A model generated the notes under the pieces. That model was given only the letters and a program-made list of their open reading frames with translations. It made no database searches and was not told where the DNA came from. Made by a program: the position numbers and the translations under genes. This document shows positions 1-9,277 of a stretch of DNA of 64,000 bases, in pieces (within the stretch, counting starts at the first letter, position 1; every line of letters starts with the position of its first letter). The stretch is from Gluconobacter japonicus (GTDB lineage Bacteria > Pseudomonadota > Alphaproteobacteria > Acetobacterales > Acetobacteraceae), in contig NZ_BEWO01000014.1 of NCBI RefSeq assembly GCF_002723975.1, positions 1 to 64,000 on the forward strand, in the 5' to 3' direction.

Positions 1-899
1 CCTGCATGCAATGTCACGTCGTTCGACAGACTGCTGGATTGGCTCTGAAAATGAGGAAGACTTCCCAAACTGTAAATTCCGATGCTGTTTGAAGCATTGG
101 TATTGCTGGCATCAGCCTCCGCACGGTGAGTATAGGAATAATCTCCTCCAGCAGTCAGGTGCAGATGCTGAGTCATACGATAGTCCACGCCTACTCCGCC
201 CTGCCAAAGGGAATGTGCCGATGAGCTCAGCCCATAGTCATACCCTGTGTGGCTACTCAGAACGGCAGACCAGCCAAAGCGACCGCGTAGGACGAGGCGT
301 GAAGTCAGGGCATAATCTGCCTTGAGGCCCGCTCCCACAAAGAAATTTCCAAAGTCCCCAAAGTTATCAAAGCCACTGGATAGATAACCGCCCTGAGCAA
401 AAGGCGTCAGAAGCAGCGACTGGGAAAGCATCAGGAAGCCCTTTCCAATCTCGCCGCGCGTTGACGTCGCTTTTGCGTCGTCCTTGCCTCCAAAACGGAA
501 TGTGTAGGGAGAACTGGCAGTAGCGTGTGATGCAAAGTGATATTTGTAATTTCTTTGCCCGTCCTGCAGTCCAAATTGCGCAGAGGCGTAGAGATTGCTG
601 ATCCCGAAAGCGTCGAACATGACAGAACTGTCCGCACGAAAGCCCGGCGTCCATCCGATACGCCGACTGTTGCTGTTCCACCCGCTTTCATACGAGTGCG
701 TTCTTCCCGTACTCGTAGAGGTGGTTCCGGAATAGGATGTTGTGTCGGAAGACAGAGCGTCCTGAAAAGACCCAGTGATGGAAAGGCCGATCTCGCGATT
801 TACAGCAACCACTGGAGCCGTTGCTGCGAAGGCCGAGGAGCCAGTCAGACCAGATAGTCCCAGAACAGCCAGAAAAACCTGACTCCGTATCGAACGCAT
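1..899 (-). CDS. Outer-membrane beta-barrel protein, 3' end beyond window
   Basis: The frame is open from the ATG at 899 to the left edge (299 codons, no stop), so the gene is partial. Residues 1-25 form a signal peptide (basic MRSIRSQ, a hydrophobic core, then SSAFA-A). The mature part has alternating polar/aromatic strands rich in G, Y, F and S (for example GYDYGLSSSAHSLWQGG and LTAGGDYSY), typical of an outer-membrane barrel, with Asn/Ser-rich loops towards the C-terminal part seen here. I cannot name the family; a porin or autotransporter-type barrel is possible. A TTG at 903 opens a different frame and is a shadow. Base composition is like that of its neighbours. Confidence in an exported barrel is good; the substrate is unknown. 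Confidence 0.75.
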   Translation of the reverse strand, partial: MRSIRSQVFLAVLGLSGLTGSSAFAATAPVVAVNREIGLSITGSFQDALSSDTTSYSGTTSTSTGRTHSYESGWNSNSRRIGWTPGFRADSSVMFDAFGISNLYASAQFGLQDGQRNYKYHFASHATASSPYTFRFGGKDDAKATSTRGEIGKGFLMLSQSLLLTPFAQGGYLSSGFDNFGDFGNFFVGAGLKADYALTSRLVLRGRFGWSAVLSSHTGYDYGLSSSAHSLWQGGVGVDYRMTQHLHLTAGGDYSYTHRAEADASNTNASNSIGIYSLGSLPHFQSQSSSLSNDVTLHA

Positions 900-987
900 G
901 CAAGAACTCCGAAGCATTTAAAAGCCACGAAGTCTTATCGGAGCGTTACTCTATGAAACAGAGATTTCTGTAAGCGCCTCAGACGCG

Positions 988-1902
988 TTATTTTTTGGTT
1001 GTCGGATTAGCAACAGGCAGAGGCGTATGCTCGCGGCCAGAATAATTGGTCACGATTGTCCGTACGGCTCCAGCGGCTTCTTCGGCAGCCATGATGGCCG
1101 TATCTCCCCAGGCGCTATCAAGGGAGTGCGCCGGAATATCGTGCAGCTGTGTAGCGGCGCCAGCTTCCTTGCCGTCTGGCGTCAGAACATGCCATGCGAT
1201 TTCGATGTGCTGGGCTGGTTTGCCGTCAAGAGAGCCACCATCGGCAATTTTAACAACGCCGCGAACAGTGAAATCAGCACCTTTGGGCTCTGTCTGAACC
1301 GAATTTGTCGCATCTGGTAGCGATGAATAAAAAGCACGCGCTAGAGACTTGTCTCCATCGCCAGGGGCACCGCTGACGCCAGCGAAATAAATCCGTGCCG
1401 CGCGGTGCATCAGGCTGTGTTGATCCTGCTGCATCATGTCTGCCTGAATGCCGGTCAGAAGATTGGCTAGTTCTGGAGCTTCCTGTGTTGCTGCGCCTTT
1501 GAGTGCCATGGCATCCCCGGCACTCCACCCCGCCATATCAACAGCAGGCCCATCGCTTTCTGCCCGGGCTTTACCATCTGGCGTCATGATCACGTAATGG
1601 GGAATGACGCTGCCATTATGTGTGTGGGCGCTCATCTTTACCCACCAGTCTCCTGGTTTCTTCGGCTGGGCAATTGCTGGAACGGATTGTGCCACCATGG
1701 CTTCGGCCAGAGCGTGCGCCCAGAGTTGAGCCGCATCGTCTGAAAGGAGTGAATCCGCAGGTGTAGGAACTGCCAGACGAGCGGGAGGAAGATTCGCTGT
1801 AGCCAATTGCCGGGCTTGCTGGCCGGGGTCCGAAAATGGGTGGGGCATATCAAAGCACCCAGCCAGACAGAGTGGCAGCAGAACAGGCAGAAAACGGCGC
1901 AT
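988..1902 (-). CDS. Putative lipoprotein of unknown function
   Basis: A 304-residue protein with a lipoprotein signal: MRRFLPVLLPLCLAGC, with the lipobox L-A-G-C putting the acylated Cys at about residue 16. I chose the ATG at 1902 because GGAG lies 6 bases upstream; an upstream in-frame ATG at 1929 has no such site. The rest is a mixed alpha/beta periplasmic domain without a motif I recognise, with phrases such as HIEIAWHVLTPDGKE that suggest a beta-sheet fold. It lies downstream of the TonB-like gene on the same strand (70-base gap), so cotranscription is possible. Function unknown; location in the outer or inner membrane facing the periplasm is inferred from the lipobox. Confidence 0.75.
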   Translation of the reverse strand: MRRFLPVLLPLCLAGCFDMPHPFSDPGQQARQLATANLPPARLAVPTPADSLLSDDAAQLWAHALAEAMVAQSVPAIAQPKKPGDWWVKMSAHTHNGSVIPHYVIMTPDGKARAESDGPAVDMAGWSAGDAMALKGAATQEAPELANLLTGIQADMMQQDQHSLMHRAARIYFAGVSGAPGDGDKSLARAFYSSLPDATNSVQTEPKGADFTVRGVVKIADGGSLDGKPAQHIEIAWHVLTPDGKEAGAATQLHDIPAHSLDSAWGDTAIMAAEEAAGAVRTIVTNYSGREHTPLPVANPTTKK

Positions 1903-1972
1903 CGGGGCTCCGGAGTGGTAAAGGGACATCGGGAAGTTTAGGGCAACACTTCCACGATGTCGAAACAGTGGC

Positions 1973-3085
1973 TTAACGGCGGATCAGGATATAATTGATT
2001 GTCACGTCGATATCGAAGTGATCGCCCTTCATGTCCGGCGGAACAGGTGGCAGATGCGCGCCCTGGAACATGCCGGTGGTCGCGGCATCCAGAGAATAAG
2101 AGCCAGACTGACCCGTCAGACGGACAGTTTTTACATGTCCAAAGCGATCCAGAACCACATGGACGGAAGACGGTCCATCCTCGCCAGCCCGGGCCGCGTC
2201 TTCCGGATAGTACATATGCGAGCGGATCCAGCGGTCAATCTCGCTGCCATAATCTTCACTGACGCCCTTGACGCTGGTGCGGGTCTGATAAGGCGCGTTG
2301 ATGGCACCATTCATGCTGAGCGGCCCGAGAGACATGTCGATCGGGCCGCCTGACCCTGCCGGACGCCCACGACGATGACGATAAGGCGAAGGTTGCTCTC
2401 CGAAGGAATAGTCCATCGGGTGAGACAGCGGATTGTTGTTGCTCTGCCGGACGGAGCGATGGGCCCGATGACTATGTGGCGTCGTCTGCTGGCTCCGCTG
2501 GCTCGGCGCATTGCCGGGGGTGACAGGAGCCGGACTGGGCGCTGTCTTGGGAAGTTCGGCAGATGGTTCCTGCGGTACGGGCGGGGCCGACGGCGTTTCT
2601 GGCGTGGGGACGGCTGGCGTCGGCGCGGATTGCTGCTGATCCGGTTGTTGCTGCTCCTGCTGGGTTTCTTCCGGGCTTTGTGGGGAGGGCGGCGGCGGTG
2701 CCCCTCCTTCTTCATGCGCGCGCGGGCCCTGCATACTACTCTTGGATGGTGGCTGATCGAACACCATCTCGACCTGCGGTTCACTGCCAGCAGGTGATCC
2801 ATGCATGGCATGATGCTGCGTGAGCAGAAGCGACAAAACTGCCGCATGAATACCGGCAGAAATACAGAACGGAATGACAGGTCCCGGCTCGACGATTGTC
2901 TGCGGCCGCATCATCGGCGTCAGAACCGGGCGAACGGCTGTTGCAGGCGGAACGTAATCCCTCAGTCGGGAACGGAAACCGGAAGGCGCATGAGCAGGCG
3001 CAGTGGCCGCGCGCGTTCTGCCCGCGAACAGTTTGGGTTCGCGGCGTCCTGATCTGGCGCTGTCAGAAGGTACGCTGCCGTTCAT
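1973..3085 (-). CDS. TonB-family energy transducer
   Basis: About 370 residues with the TonB layout: a cytoplasmic Arg/Pro-rich N terminus, one hydrophobic helix (ISAGIHAAVLSLLL, about residues 75-90), a long Pro/Gln/Glu-rich periplasmic spacer (about 105-240), and a C-terminal TonB-like domain with IDRWIRSHMYYPEDAARAG, then VHVVLDRFGHV and a final VTINYILIRR. Such proteins couple the inner-membrane proton gradient (through ExbB/ExbD, not in this window) to outer-membrane receptors such as the large one at 19.1 kb. The start is uncertain: GTG at 3100 and ATG at 3085 are both in frame and neither has a clear ribosome site. The N-terminal cytoplasmic part is longer than in enteric TonB. Confidence 0.75.
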   Translation of the reverse strand: MNGSVPSDSARSGRREPKLFAGRTRAATAPAHAPSGFRSRLRDYVPPATAVRPVLTPMMRPQTIVEPGPVIPFCISAGIHAAVLSLLLTQHHAMHGSPAGSEPQVEMVFDQPPSKSSMQGPRAHEEGGAPPPPSPQSPEETQQEQQQPDQQQSAPTPAVPTPETPSAPPVPQEPSAELPKTAPSPAPVTPGNAPSQRSQQTTPHSHRAHRSVRQSNNNPLSHPMDYSFGEQPSPYRHRRGRPAGSGGPIDMSLGPLSMNGAINAPYQTRTSVKGVSEDYGSEIDRWIRSHMYYPEDAARAGEDGPSSVHVVLDRFGHVKTVRLTGQSGSYSLDAATTGMFQGAHLPPVPPDMKGDHFDIDVTINYILIRR

Positions 3086-3282
3086 AGGGGGCGGGCGCAC
3101 TCAGAAGAGGGAAGGTGGCGGCACGTCATTGCCAGGCTTTGTGCACCAGGGCGGGCGGGTTTGTCATCCGGCAGGCTGGTATCCGGTCTGGGGGTTGGCG
3201 TTGCGTCTGATGCTATCATGGCAGTAATGGGCCATTCACGAAAGAGACAAAGCGCCACAGACCTCACAGGAAAAACAGCGTC

Positions 3283-3933
3283 ATGACAGACCCTCTCATA
3301 TTGTCTCTTTCCATTGATCCGGATGTCGCTGTAGCGATCAGAAGAATTGGTCCCTGTCGTCTGCGTGGAGATGACGGGCAGGAACCTTATGATGCGCTGT
3401 TACGAGCCATTGCGGGACAACAGCTTCATGGTGCGGCGGCCCGACAGATTTTCGGTCGTTTGTGCCTTCTTGGGCCTGCAGCGTCCGAGACTGGGCCGCC
3501 TCCAGCACCAGAGGTTTTGCTGGCTTTTCCGGAAGATACACTGAGGGCCTGCGGTTTATCTGCAAGCAAACAGATCGCCATGCGAGGCGTGGCTCAGGCT
3601 CGGCTGGAGGGTCTGGTACCGACACGGCTGGAGGCGGAAACACTTGGAGATGAAGATCTGATTCAGCGCCTTGTGACTTTACGCGGTGTGGGCCGATGGA
3701 CTGTAGAGATGCTGCTGATGTTCACGTTGGGTCGGCCGGACGTCATGCCAGTCGATGATTTTGGTGTGCGGGAAGGCTGGCGACGGATCAAGAAGATGGA
3801 GACGGCCCCTAAACCTAAAAATCTCAGGAGCGAAACGCTTTGTTTCTCTCCACACAGGTCCGCTCTTGCCTGGTATTGCTGGCGGGTTGCGGAAGAAGGC
3901 AAGAAAGCTGCCCTCAACACACTTACGGGCTAA
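3283..3933 (+). CDS. alkA: DNA-3-methyladenine glycosylase II (AlkA type, HhH-GPD)
   Basis: A 216-residue base-excision-repair glycosylase that removes alkylated purines from DNA. The HhH-GPD core is visible: YDALLRAIAGQQLHGAAA (36-53) is the conserved helix at the start of the domain, LRGVGRWTVEMLLMF (133-147) is the helix-hairpin-helix, and the following MPVDDFGVREG carries the catalytic Asp at about 159. It lacks the N-terminal TBP-like domain of E. coli AlkA, as many short AlkA/MAG-like enzymes do. It is divergent from the TonB-like gene and converges with the esterase, overlapping it by four bases at 3930-3933. No Ada-type regulator is seen nearby. Confidence 0.85.
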   Translation: MTDPLILSLSIDPDVAVAIRRIGPCRLRGDDGQEPYDALLRAIAGQQLHGAAARQIFGRLCLLGPAASETGPPPAPEVLLAFPEDTLRACGLSASKQIAMRGVAQARLEGLVPTRLEAETLGDEDLIQRLVTLRGVGRWTVEMLLMFTLGRPDVMPVDDFGVREGWRRIKKMETAPKPKNLRSETLCFSPHRSALAWYCWRVAEEGKKAALNTLTG

Positions 3934-4700
3934 ACGCCCTGGCCGGTCAGGAACGCCATCATTGTCGCAATGAACGGGCGTGGCTGCTCTGCGTGCAGCC
4001 AGTGCCCGGCACCTTCCAACGTCAAAATCCGGGCCTGGGGGAACAGAGCGTGGATCAGAGCGTGATGCTCGGGCCGGACATAGTTTGAATTCTCGCCACG
4101 CAAAAACAGGGCTGGCCCGTCATAGGGCGCTGTCTGACTATCGGGCCAGCCTTCAATCCGACCAATTCCCTGCGTAATTTCATCAAATCCGATCGCCCAC
4201 CCCGGAGCGCCATCCAGAGAGACATTCTGTGCCATCAGTTCGGCGACGGCCCGGCTTCCGGTAATAGGTTCGAGAAGGTCCAGCGCGCCACTCCGTGTCA
4301 GTTCTGAAGGAAAAGTGATCGCATCCAGTTTTGCAATCATGTCTCCATGGCCCTGCTGGGTCTGGGCGGGAGCCATATCCGCCACCATCAGACGCGTTAC
4401 TCGGTCCGGGTCAGCCAGTGCCAGCATCATGGCGACCTTCCCGCCCATCGAATGACCGACGACCGAAAAACGCTCGATCCCAAGATCGTCAAGTGTTTCC
4501 AGAACATCCTGTGCCATCGCGGGGTAGCTCACGGGACCATGCGGGCTGACCCCATGATTGCGGAGATCCAGGGCAATCGTCCGGAATGTCTGGGAGGCTT
4601 CCCGCTGAAGAAACCCGAGATTGCGGGCTCTTCCAAACAGACCATGCAGGAAAACAACGGTTTCCGGCCCATTCCCACGTTCGATGGCATTGAGTTTCAT
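3930..4700 (-). CDS. Alpha/beta-hydrolase (YbfF-like esterase)
   Basis: A 256-residue cytoplasmic alpha/beta hydrolase. It has the oxyanion motif VVFLHGLFG (15-23), nucleophile elbow GHSMGG with Ser84, and C-terminal GAGHWLHAEQP with His about 233; RGENSNYVRPEH resembles the segment before the last strand in YbfF. Substrates of this family are acyl esters or acyl-CoA thioesters, but the true one is unknown. The open frame runs to 5042, but that stretch is antisense to the ClC gene. The ATG at 4700 has AGGAT at a good distance and begins exactly where the hydrolase fold does. Confidence 0.85.
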   Translation of the reverse strand: MKLNAIERGNGPETVVFLHGLFGRARNLGFLQREASQTFRTIALDLRNHGVSPHGPVSYPAMAQDVLETLDDLGIERFSVVGHSMGGKVAMMLALADPDRVTRLMVADMAPAQTQQGHGDMIAKLDAITFPSELTRSGALDLLEPITGSRAVAELMAQNVSLDGAPGWAIGFDEITQGIGRIEGWPDSQTAPYDGPALFLRGENSNYVRPEHHALIHALFPQARILTLEGAGHWLHAEQPRPFIATMMAFLTGQGV

Positions 4701-4831
4701 GCATGATCCTTCCGTGACAGCAGTTGATTGAAAACAGCGTTGCGGCCAAACAGAACTACACCTGCCGTCGGGGAGACCACTTGTCCACCAGTCCCGCCCG
4801 TAACGAATTGCGTTTTCGTCTGAAGCGTCAC

Positions 4832-6607
4832 ATGCGCTCTCTCCTGCGTCATCCGGCTCTGGCCCCTGTGACGTTGCGAGCGATGGTTCGTGCCAATGAA
4901 ATCTGGCTCGCTGTTCTGGCAGCGGTTGTTGGCGCGGTATCGGGCCTTTGCGTGGTGCTGATAACAACCGTGACGCTGTCTCTGCACAGTGTTCTGTTTG
5001 GCAGAGGCAACACCATGAATGGCCATCTGTCTGGCCTGACATGGTTGCCTCCCTGGCGTGTTCTGATGGTTCTGACGCTGGGCGGTCTTGCTCTGGGGCT
5101 GTTTGGGGTTGTCTTCAGCAAAATCATGCCCCGCCGGCCCGTCGATCCGATCGAAGCCAATGCCCTTCATGGCGGGCGCATGTCTGTCCGTGACAGTCTG
5201 ATCGTCGCATTGCAGACCGTTATTTCCAACGGGGTTGGAGGGTCTATCGGACTCGAAGCCGGCTTTACTCAGATTGCTGCCGCTCTGGGCTCCCGGATGG
5301 GGCAGGCTTTTCGTGTCCGGCGTGAAGATCTGCGTGTTCTGGTTGGGGCTGCGGCGGGCGCGGCCATCGGGGCTGCGTTCAATGCTCCTGTTGCCGGGGC
5401 ATTTTATGCCTTCGAACTCGTCATCGGTTCCTATTCGCTGGTCAGTCTGTCTCCCGTTGCGATTGCTGCGCTCGCAGGCGTCGGCGTCGCACATCTGTTC
5501 GGGCATATGCCTGCCGCCGTCATGATCGCGGACCCAGGCGTGCTAACATGGAATGGCAGTTTCAGCGTTGTCATCATCAGCGTACTGTCCGCACTTACAG
5601 CCATTGGCGTCATGTACTGCGTAACCCAGACGGAAACACTGTTTCGGCTTCTGCCTGGTCCTGTCTGGCTGAAACCTGCCGTTGGCGGGTGTCTTGTCGG
5701 AGGGCTCGCCATTCTTCACCCTTCAGTTCTGTCTGCCGGGCATGATGCAATGCGTGTAGTGTTTGCCGGGTGGATCACACCCTGGATGGCTTTGGGTCTC
5801 TTGTTGCTCAAAGCTCTGGCATCCTGCATCTCAATTGGCTCCGGCTTTCGGGGCGGCCTTTTCTTTGCCTCTCTCTATCTCGGAACGCTGGCGGGAACCG
5901 TGTACGGGGCCCTACTCGAATGGCTGGGTCTGGCCCCCGTTTCGCCGACAGCCTGTGCATTGATCGGCATGAGTGCCATGGCAGTGGCCATCATTGGCAG
6001 CCCCATGACCATGGTATGCCTGCTGCTGGAACTGACGGGCAGTATTTCCATGAGTGGCGCGACCTTCGTGGCCGCAGTGCTCTCGTTACTGACCGTCCGG
6101 CGCCTGTTCGGGTACAGTTTCGCAACCTGGCGCTTTCATCTTCGGGGTGAGTCCATTCGCTCCGCTGTGGATATCGGTTGGATGCGCTCCCTGAATGTCC
6201 GTCGTATGATGCGCGGACAGGTCAGGACGATCCCCTTCGACACACCACTCAACAGGGTGCAGGCTCTTTTTCCTCTTGGGTCGGCGCAGCGGATTGTTCT
6301 TCTGGATCGGGATGGGCGTTATGTCGGAATGGTCAATGTGGCGGAACTGCAAGCTGTTCCGCCAGCCGCCACACCCGTCATGGCCTTGGCGCACTTCGAA
6401 AATGCCATGCTCACACCGCTTTTGACGGTCCGCGAAGCTGTGGAACTGTTCGAGCGTGCAGAAGCTGATGCCCTCGTCGTCGTCGAAGATCTCCAGTCAC
6501 GGCAGGTGGTGGGTATCCTCACGGAACAGCATGCGCTTCGCCGATATGCCGAGGAACTGGAGCGCAGTCGTCGCACGCTCGCCGGGGAAGAAGGTGCTTC
6601 AACGTGA
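4832..6607 (+). CDS. ClC-family chloride channel/transporter with C-terminal CBS domains
   Basis: About 591 residues. The first two-thirds carry the ClC membrane core: GSIGLEAGFTQ (external-gate region, Glu retained), GAAIGAAFNAPVAGAFYAFE (Cl-binding loop) and GSGFRGGLFFASLYLG (third selectivity segment). The C-terminal 150 residues form two CBS repeats (MRGQVRTIPFDTPLN..., and HFENAMLTPLLTVREAVELF ... ADALVVVEDL), which in this family can bind nucleotides and gate the pore. I chose ATG 4832; a TTG at 4724 extends the frame by 36 residues that do not look conserved. It is divergent from the esterase. Whether it is a channel or a H+/Cl- exchanger cannot be told by eye. Confidence 0.88.
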   Translation: MRSLLRHPALAPVTLRAMVRANEIWLAVLAAVVGAVSGLCVVLITTVTLSLHSVLFGRGNTMNGHLSGLTWLPPWRVLMVLTLGGLALGLFGVVFSKIMPRRPVDPIEANALHGGRMSVRDSLIVALQTVISNGVGGSIGLEAGFTQIAAALGSRMGQAFRVRREDLRVLVGAAAGAAIGAAFNAPVAGAFYAFELVIGSYSLVSLSPVAIAALAGVGVAHLFGHMPAAVMIADPGVLTWNGSFSVVIISVLSALTAIGVMYCVTQTETLFRLLPGPVWLKPAVGGCLVGGLAILHPSVLSAGHDAMRVVFAGWITPWMALGLLLLKALASCISIGSGFRGGLFFASLYLGTLAGTVYGALLEWLGLAPVSPTACALIGMSAMAVAIIGSPMTMVCLLLELTGSISMSGATFVAAVLSLLTVRRLFGYSFATWRFHLRGESIRSAVDIGWMRSLNVRRMMRGQVRTIPFDTPLNRVQALFPLGSAQRIVLLDRDGRYVGMVNVAELQAVPPAATPVMALAHFENAMLTPLLTVREAVELFERAEADALVVVEDLQSRQVVGILTEQHALRRYAEELERSRRTLAGEEGAST

Positions 6608-6669
6608 AGCACTCTTGGCATTACGGCCTTGGCGCTTCAACATGACAGTCCATTCACAGGAGAATTTCC

Positions 6670-7137
6670 ATGTCCAACACGCCTGAAGATCGTCTCGCCG
6701 CTCTCGAAATCACCCTGCCGGAAGCTGCTGCACCAGTCGCAAATTATGTGACAACCGTTCTGACGGGGAACCTGCTCGTCGTGTCTGGTCAGCTTCCACT
6801 GGTGGATGGCAAGTTGCTCATCACGGGCAAGCTGGGCGATGAAGTGTCCAACCATGCTGGTGTGGCTTGCGCCCGCGCCTGCCTGATCAACGTCATTTCT
6901 CAGGCCAAAGCAGCGCTGGGCGGTGATCTGTCGCGCATCAAGCGCGTTGTGCGTCTCGGCGGGTTCATTGCCTGCACGCCGGAATTCACCGAGCACGCTG
7001 TTGTCATGAACGGTGCGTCTGATCTGGCTGTTGAAGTCTTTGGTGACGCAGGTCGTCACGCCCGTTCGACGATTGGCGTTCCAAGCCTGCCGGTGAATGC
7101 GCCGGTTGAAGTCGAAGCTCTGTTCGAAGTCGTCTGA
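6670..7137 (+). CDS. RidA/YjgF-family protein
   Basis: A 155-residue member of the RidA (YjgF/YER057c/UK114) superfamily, in the longer subgroup that begins with an 'ALEITLPEAAAPVANY' type N terminus. RidA proper hydrolyses reactive enamine/imine intermediates made by PLP enzymes; related subgroups lack that activity. The conserved core is visible as VVSGQLPLVDGKL, ARACLINVISQAKAALGGDLSRI and the C-terminal HARSTIGVPSLPVNAPVEVEAL, where the Arg (about 138) corresponds to the substrate-carboxylate-binding Arg. AGGAG lies 7 bases before the ATG. A terminator hairpin follows at 7150-7170. Confidence 0.85.
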   Translation: MSNTPEDRLAALEITLPEAAAPVANYVTTVLTGNLLVVSGQLPLVDGKLLITGKLGDEVSNHAGVACARACLINVISQAKAALGGDLSRIKRVVRLGGFIACTPEFTEHAVVMNGASDLAVEVFGDAGRHARSTIGVPSLPVNAPVEVEALFEVV

Positions 7138-7149
7138 GATCGAATATGC

Positions 7150-7170
7150 GGGAGGCCTTCAAGGCTTCCC
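7150..7170 (+). terminator. Rho-independent terminator after the RidA gene
   Basis: Ten-base stem (GGGAGGCCTT / AAGGCTTCCC, one G-T wobble) with a two-base loop, followed by ACTTTT. It lies 12 bases after the stop of the RidA-family gene. Confidence 0.6.
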
Positions 7171-7255
7171 ACTTTTAGAGGGCTAAGGTTGTTTTTTCTC
7201 ATCTGAGCCACACGTTTACCCAGATGCGTCAGATGGATTTGCAGGATCAGCCCTC

Positions 7256-8428
7256 ATGAATAACGCCTCGGAGCCGGAGTGGTCTCTGACGCTACACGCG
7301 TCCATTCACGACATTGGTTCTTTTGAATGGGACGCCTGTGCCGGAGACGAAAATCCCTTCGTCTCATTCGCGTTTTTATCTGCACTCGAAGACAGTGGCT
7401 CCGTTGCGGATCGAACGGGTTGGCTGGTGCGTCATGCTGCTCTCCGTGCCCCGGACGGAACCATTCTGGCACTGGCTCCTCTCTATGGAAAAGTCCATTC
7501 CATGGGAGAGTATGTCTTCGATCAGTCCTGGGCGCGGGCCTATGAAGCCGCCGGGGGTCGGTATTACCCTAAATTCCAGTGCGCTGTGCCCTTCTCTCCT
7601 GTCCCCGGTCCACGTCTTTTGCTTCGGAAAGACCTGCCAGACCCAGACGCTGTGGGACAGGCTCTCGCAGCGGGACTTATGCAGGCTGCGTCCCAATTAG
7701 GTCTGTCGTCCGTTCACGCGACCTTCTGCAACGAACAGTCCATGGCGGCTTTCAAAAGCGCGGGATACCTGACACGGCTTGGCATACAGTACCATTGGCA
7801 CAATCAGGGATATGACAGTTTCGAAGGCTTCCTGAACGCTCTCTCCTCCCGCAAACGCAAGGCCGTGCGCAAGGAACGGAAGTCCGCGCAGTCCTGCGGA
7901 CTGACATTCGTGACACGGCGGGGACAGGAGATTACGCCTGCTGACTGGTCTGCGTTCTATCGCTTCTATCAATCCACGATCGACCGGAAATGGGGGAGCG
8001 CTTACCTTTCGGAGGCGTTTTTCCCGATACTCTCGGAGCGGTTGGGGGACCGTGTGGTTCTGATGATGGCCGAGCATGAGGGCAAGCCGGTGGCCGGGGC
8101 GCTGAACCTGATGGGGCAGGATGCGCTTTTCGGCCGGAACTGGGGATGTGAAGGGGACTGGCCATTCCTGCATTTCGAGCTTTGTTACTATCAGGCCATC
8201 GACTTCGCGATTGCTCATGGTCTGAGCCGCGTTGAGGCCGGCGCTCAGGGGGAACACAAGATCCAGCGTGGCTATCTGCCAGCCTTTACACATTCTGCTC
8301 ATGCCATTGCCGACCCCGGCCTGCGCAATGCGGTGGCGGCGTTTCTGGATGAAGAGCGGGCGGCCATTCGCGACGAAGCAGAGGCCCTTGCGGCATATTC
8401 TCCCTATCGTCAGGACGACTCGTCCTGA
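7256..8428 (+). CDS. GNAT/FemAB-like acyltransferase family protein (COG3146 type)
   Basis: A 390-residue cytoplasmic protein that matches the family often labelled 'GNAT family N-acetyltransferase / peptidogalycan biosynthesis' (COG3146, DUF482). Recognisable pieces are an N-terminal NPFVSFAFLSALEDSGSV, the middle FEGFLNALSSRKRKAVRKERK, and the C-terminal GRNWGCEGDWPFLHFELCYYQAIDFAI with AGAQGEHKIQRGYLP. The fold is FemAB-like with two GNAT modules; the acyl donor and acceptor are not established. It stands alone between the RidA terminator and flgF, 75 bases before the latter. Confidence 0.8.
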   Translation: MNNASEPEWSLTLHASIHDIGSFEWDACAGDENPFVSFAFLSALEDSGSVADRTGWLVRHAALRAPDGTILALAPLYGKVHSMGEYVFDQSWARAYEAAGGRYYPKFQCAVPFSPVPGPRLLLRKDLPDPDAVGQALAAGLMQAASQLGLSSVHATFCNEQSMAAFKSAGYLTRLGIQYHWHNQGYDSFEGFLNALSSRKRKAVRKERKSAQSCGLTFVTRRGQEITPADWSAFYRFYQSTIDRKWGSAYLSEAFFPILSERLGDRVVLMMAEHEGKPVAGALNLMGQDALFGRNWGCEGDWPFLHFELCYYQAIDFAIAHGLSRVEAGAQGEHKIQRGYLPAFTHSAHAIADPGLRNAVAAFLDEERAAIRDEAEALAAYSPYRQDDSS

Positions 8429-8503
8429 TCGTGCCGGTTAACGATTGGGAAAGGGTCTGACGGGTAAGCTCTTTCCTGACAGCGGGATGCCGGAGCTTCA
8501 GTC

Positions 8504-9244
8504 GTGGAGAACAGTACCTATATTGCCCTTTCGCGTATGGACGCCCAGCAACGTGCCATGTCGGTCGTCGCGGACAACATGTCGAACGCTTCGACGGTTG
8601 GCTATAAGCGCGAAAGCGTTCTGTTCAGCGATTATCTGTCCAAACAGCACGCCGCCAGTCAGCCAACAGGCTCCGAGACACAGGCTTATACCCAGGACCG
8701 CGCAACCTATCGGGATTTCCAGCAGGGCGATCTGCAACAGACCGGAAATCCGCTCGATCTTGCGTTGGGCGGGGAAGGCTACTTTCAGGTGCAGACAGCC
8801 AACGGTGTACGACTGACGCGTGCCGGGCGCTTTGAGAAGCAGCAGGACGGAACCGTTGTCGATGAAGCGGGTAATGCGCTTCTGGATCGCGAAGGGCAGC
8901 CCATCGTCCTGCCAACAACCGATCATCGGCTGACGATTTCATCTGACGGTGTGATTTCAACTGAAACCGGCGAGGCCGGACAGATCGGAATTGTGACGGC
9001 ACGCGACAACAATACGCTTCAGGCAGAAGGCAGCCATCTTCTGCGCTCTGACCAGCCGACGAATGCTGTTGATCGCCCGCAGGTCATGCAGGGGATGCTC
9101 GAAGGCAGCAACGTGCAGATGATGTCTGAAGTCACGAAGATGATGGATATCCAGCGCAATTTTGATTTCATGGCGCAGTTCGTGAATGCCGAAGCGACCC
9201 GCCAGCAGAACGCAATCGACAAAATCGTTCAGGTTTCAGCCTGA
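8504..9244 (+). CDS. flgF: Flagellar proximal rod protein FlgF
   Basis: A 246-residue rod protein. The N terminus MENSTYIALSRMDAQQRAMSVVADNMSNASTVGYK is the flagella basal-body rod domain with its 'N..ANxxTxGYK' signature; the C terminus (MLEGSNVQMMSEVTKMMDIQRNFDFMAQFV) pairs with it in the axial helical bundle. It starts with GTG at 8504, with GGAG 8 bases upstream. FlgF forms the proximal rod between MS-ring side and FlgG. It opens a three-gene run flgF-flgG-flgA (34 and 2 bases between genes). Ser/Thr/Asn-rich middle (the D1 region) is normal for the family. Confidence 0.93.
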   Translation: MENSTYIALSRMDAQQRAMSVVADNMSNASTVGYKRESVLFSDYLSKQHAASQPTGSETQAYTQDRATYRDFQQGDLQQTGNPLDLALGGEGYFQVQTANGVRLTRAGRFEKQQDGTVVDEAGNALLDREGQPIVLPTTDHRLTISSDGVISTETGEAGQIGIVTARDNNTLQAEGSHLLRSDQPTNAVDRPQVMQGMLEGSNVQMMSEVTKMMDIQRNFDFMAQFVNAEATRQQNAIDKIVQVSA

Positions 9245-9277
9245 CAGTTTTCCTGACGGGACAAGGATCCATTTCCC

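Noticed and set aside
688-903. 71-codon minus-strand frame starting with TTG at 903
   Set aside because: Shifted frame of the barrel gene that starts with ATG at 899 and stays open to the window edge.
4697-5506. 269-codon minus-strand open frame
   Set aside because: Antisense to the ClC channel and overlapping the esterase start; composition unlike a protein.
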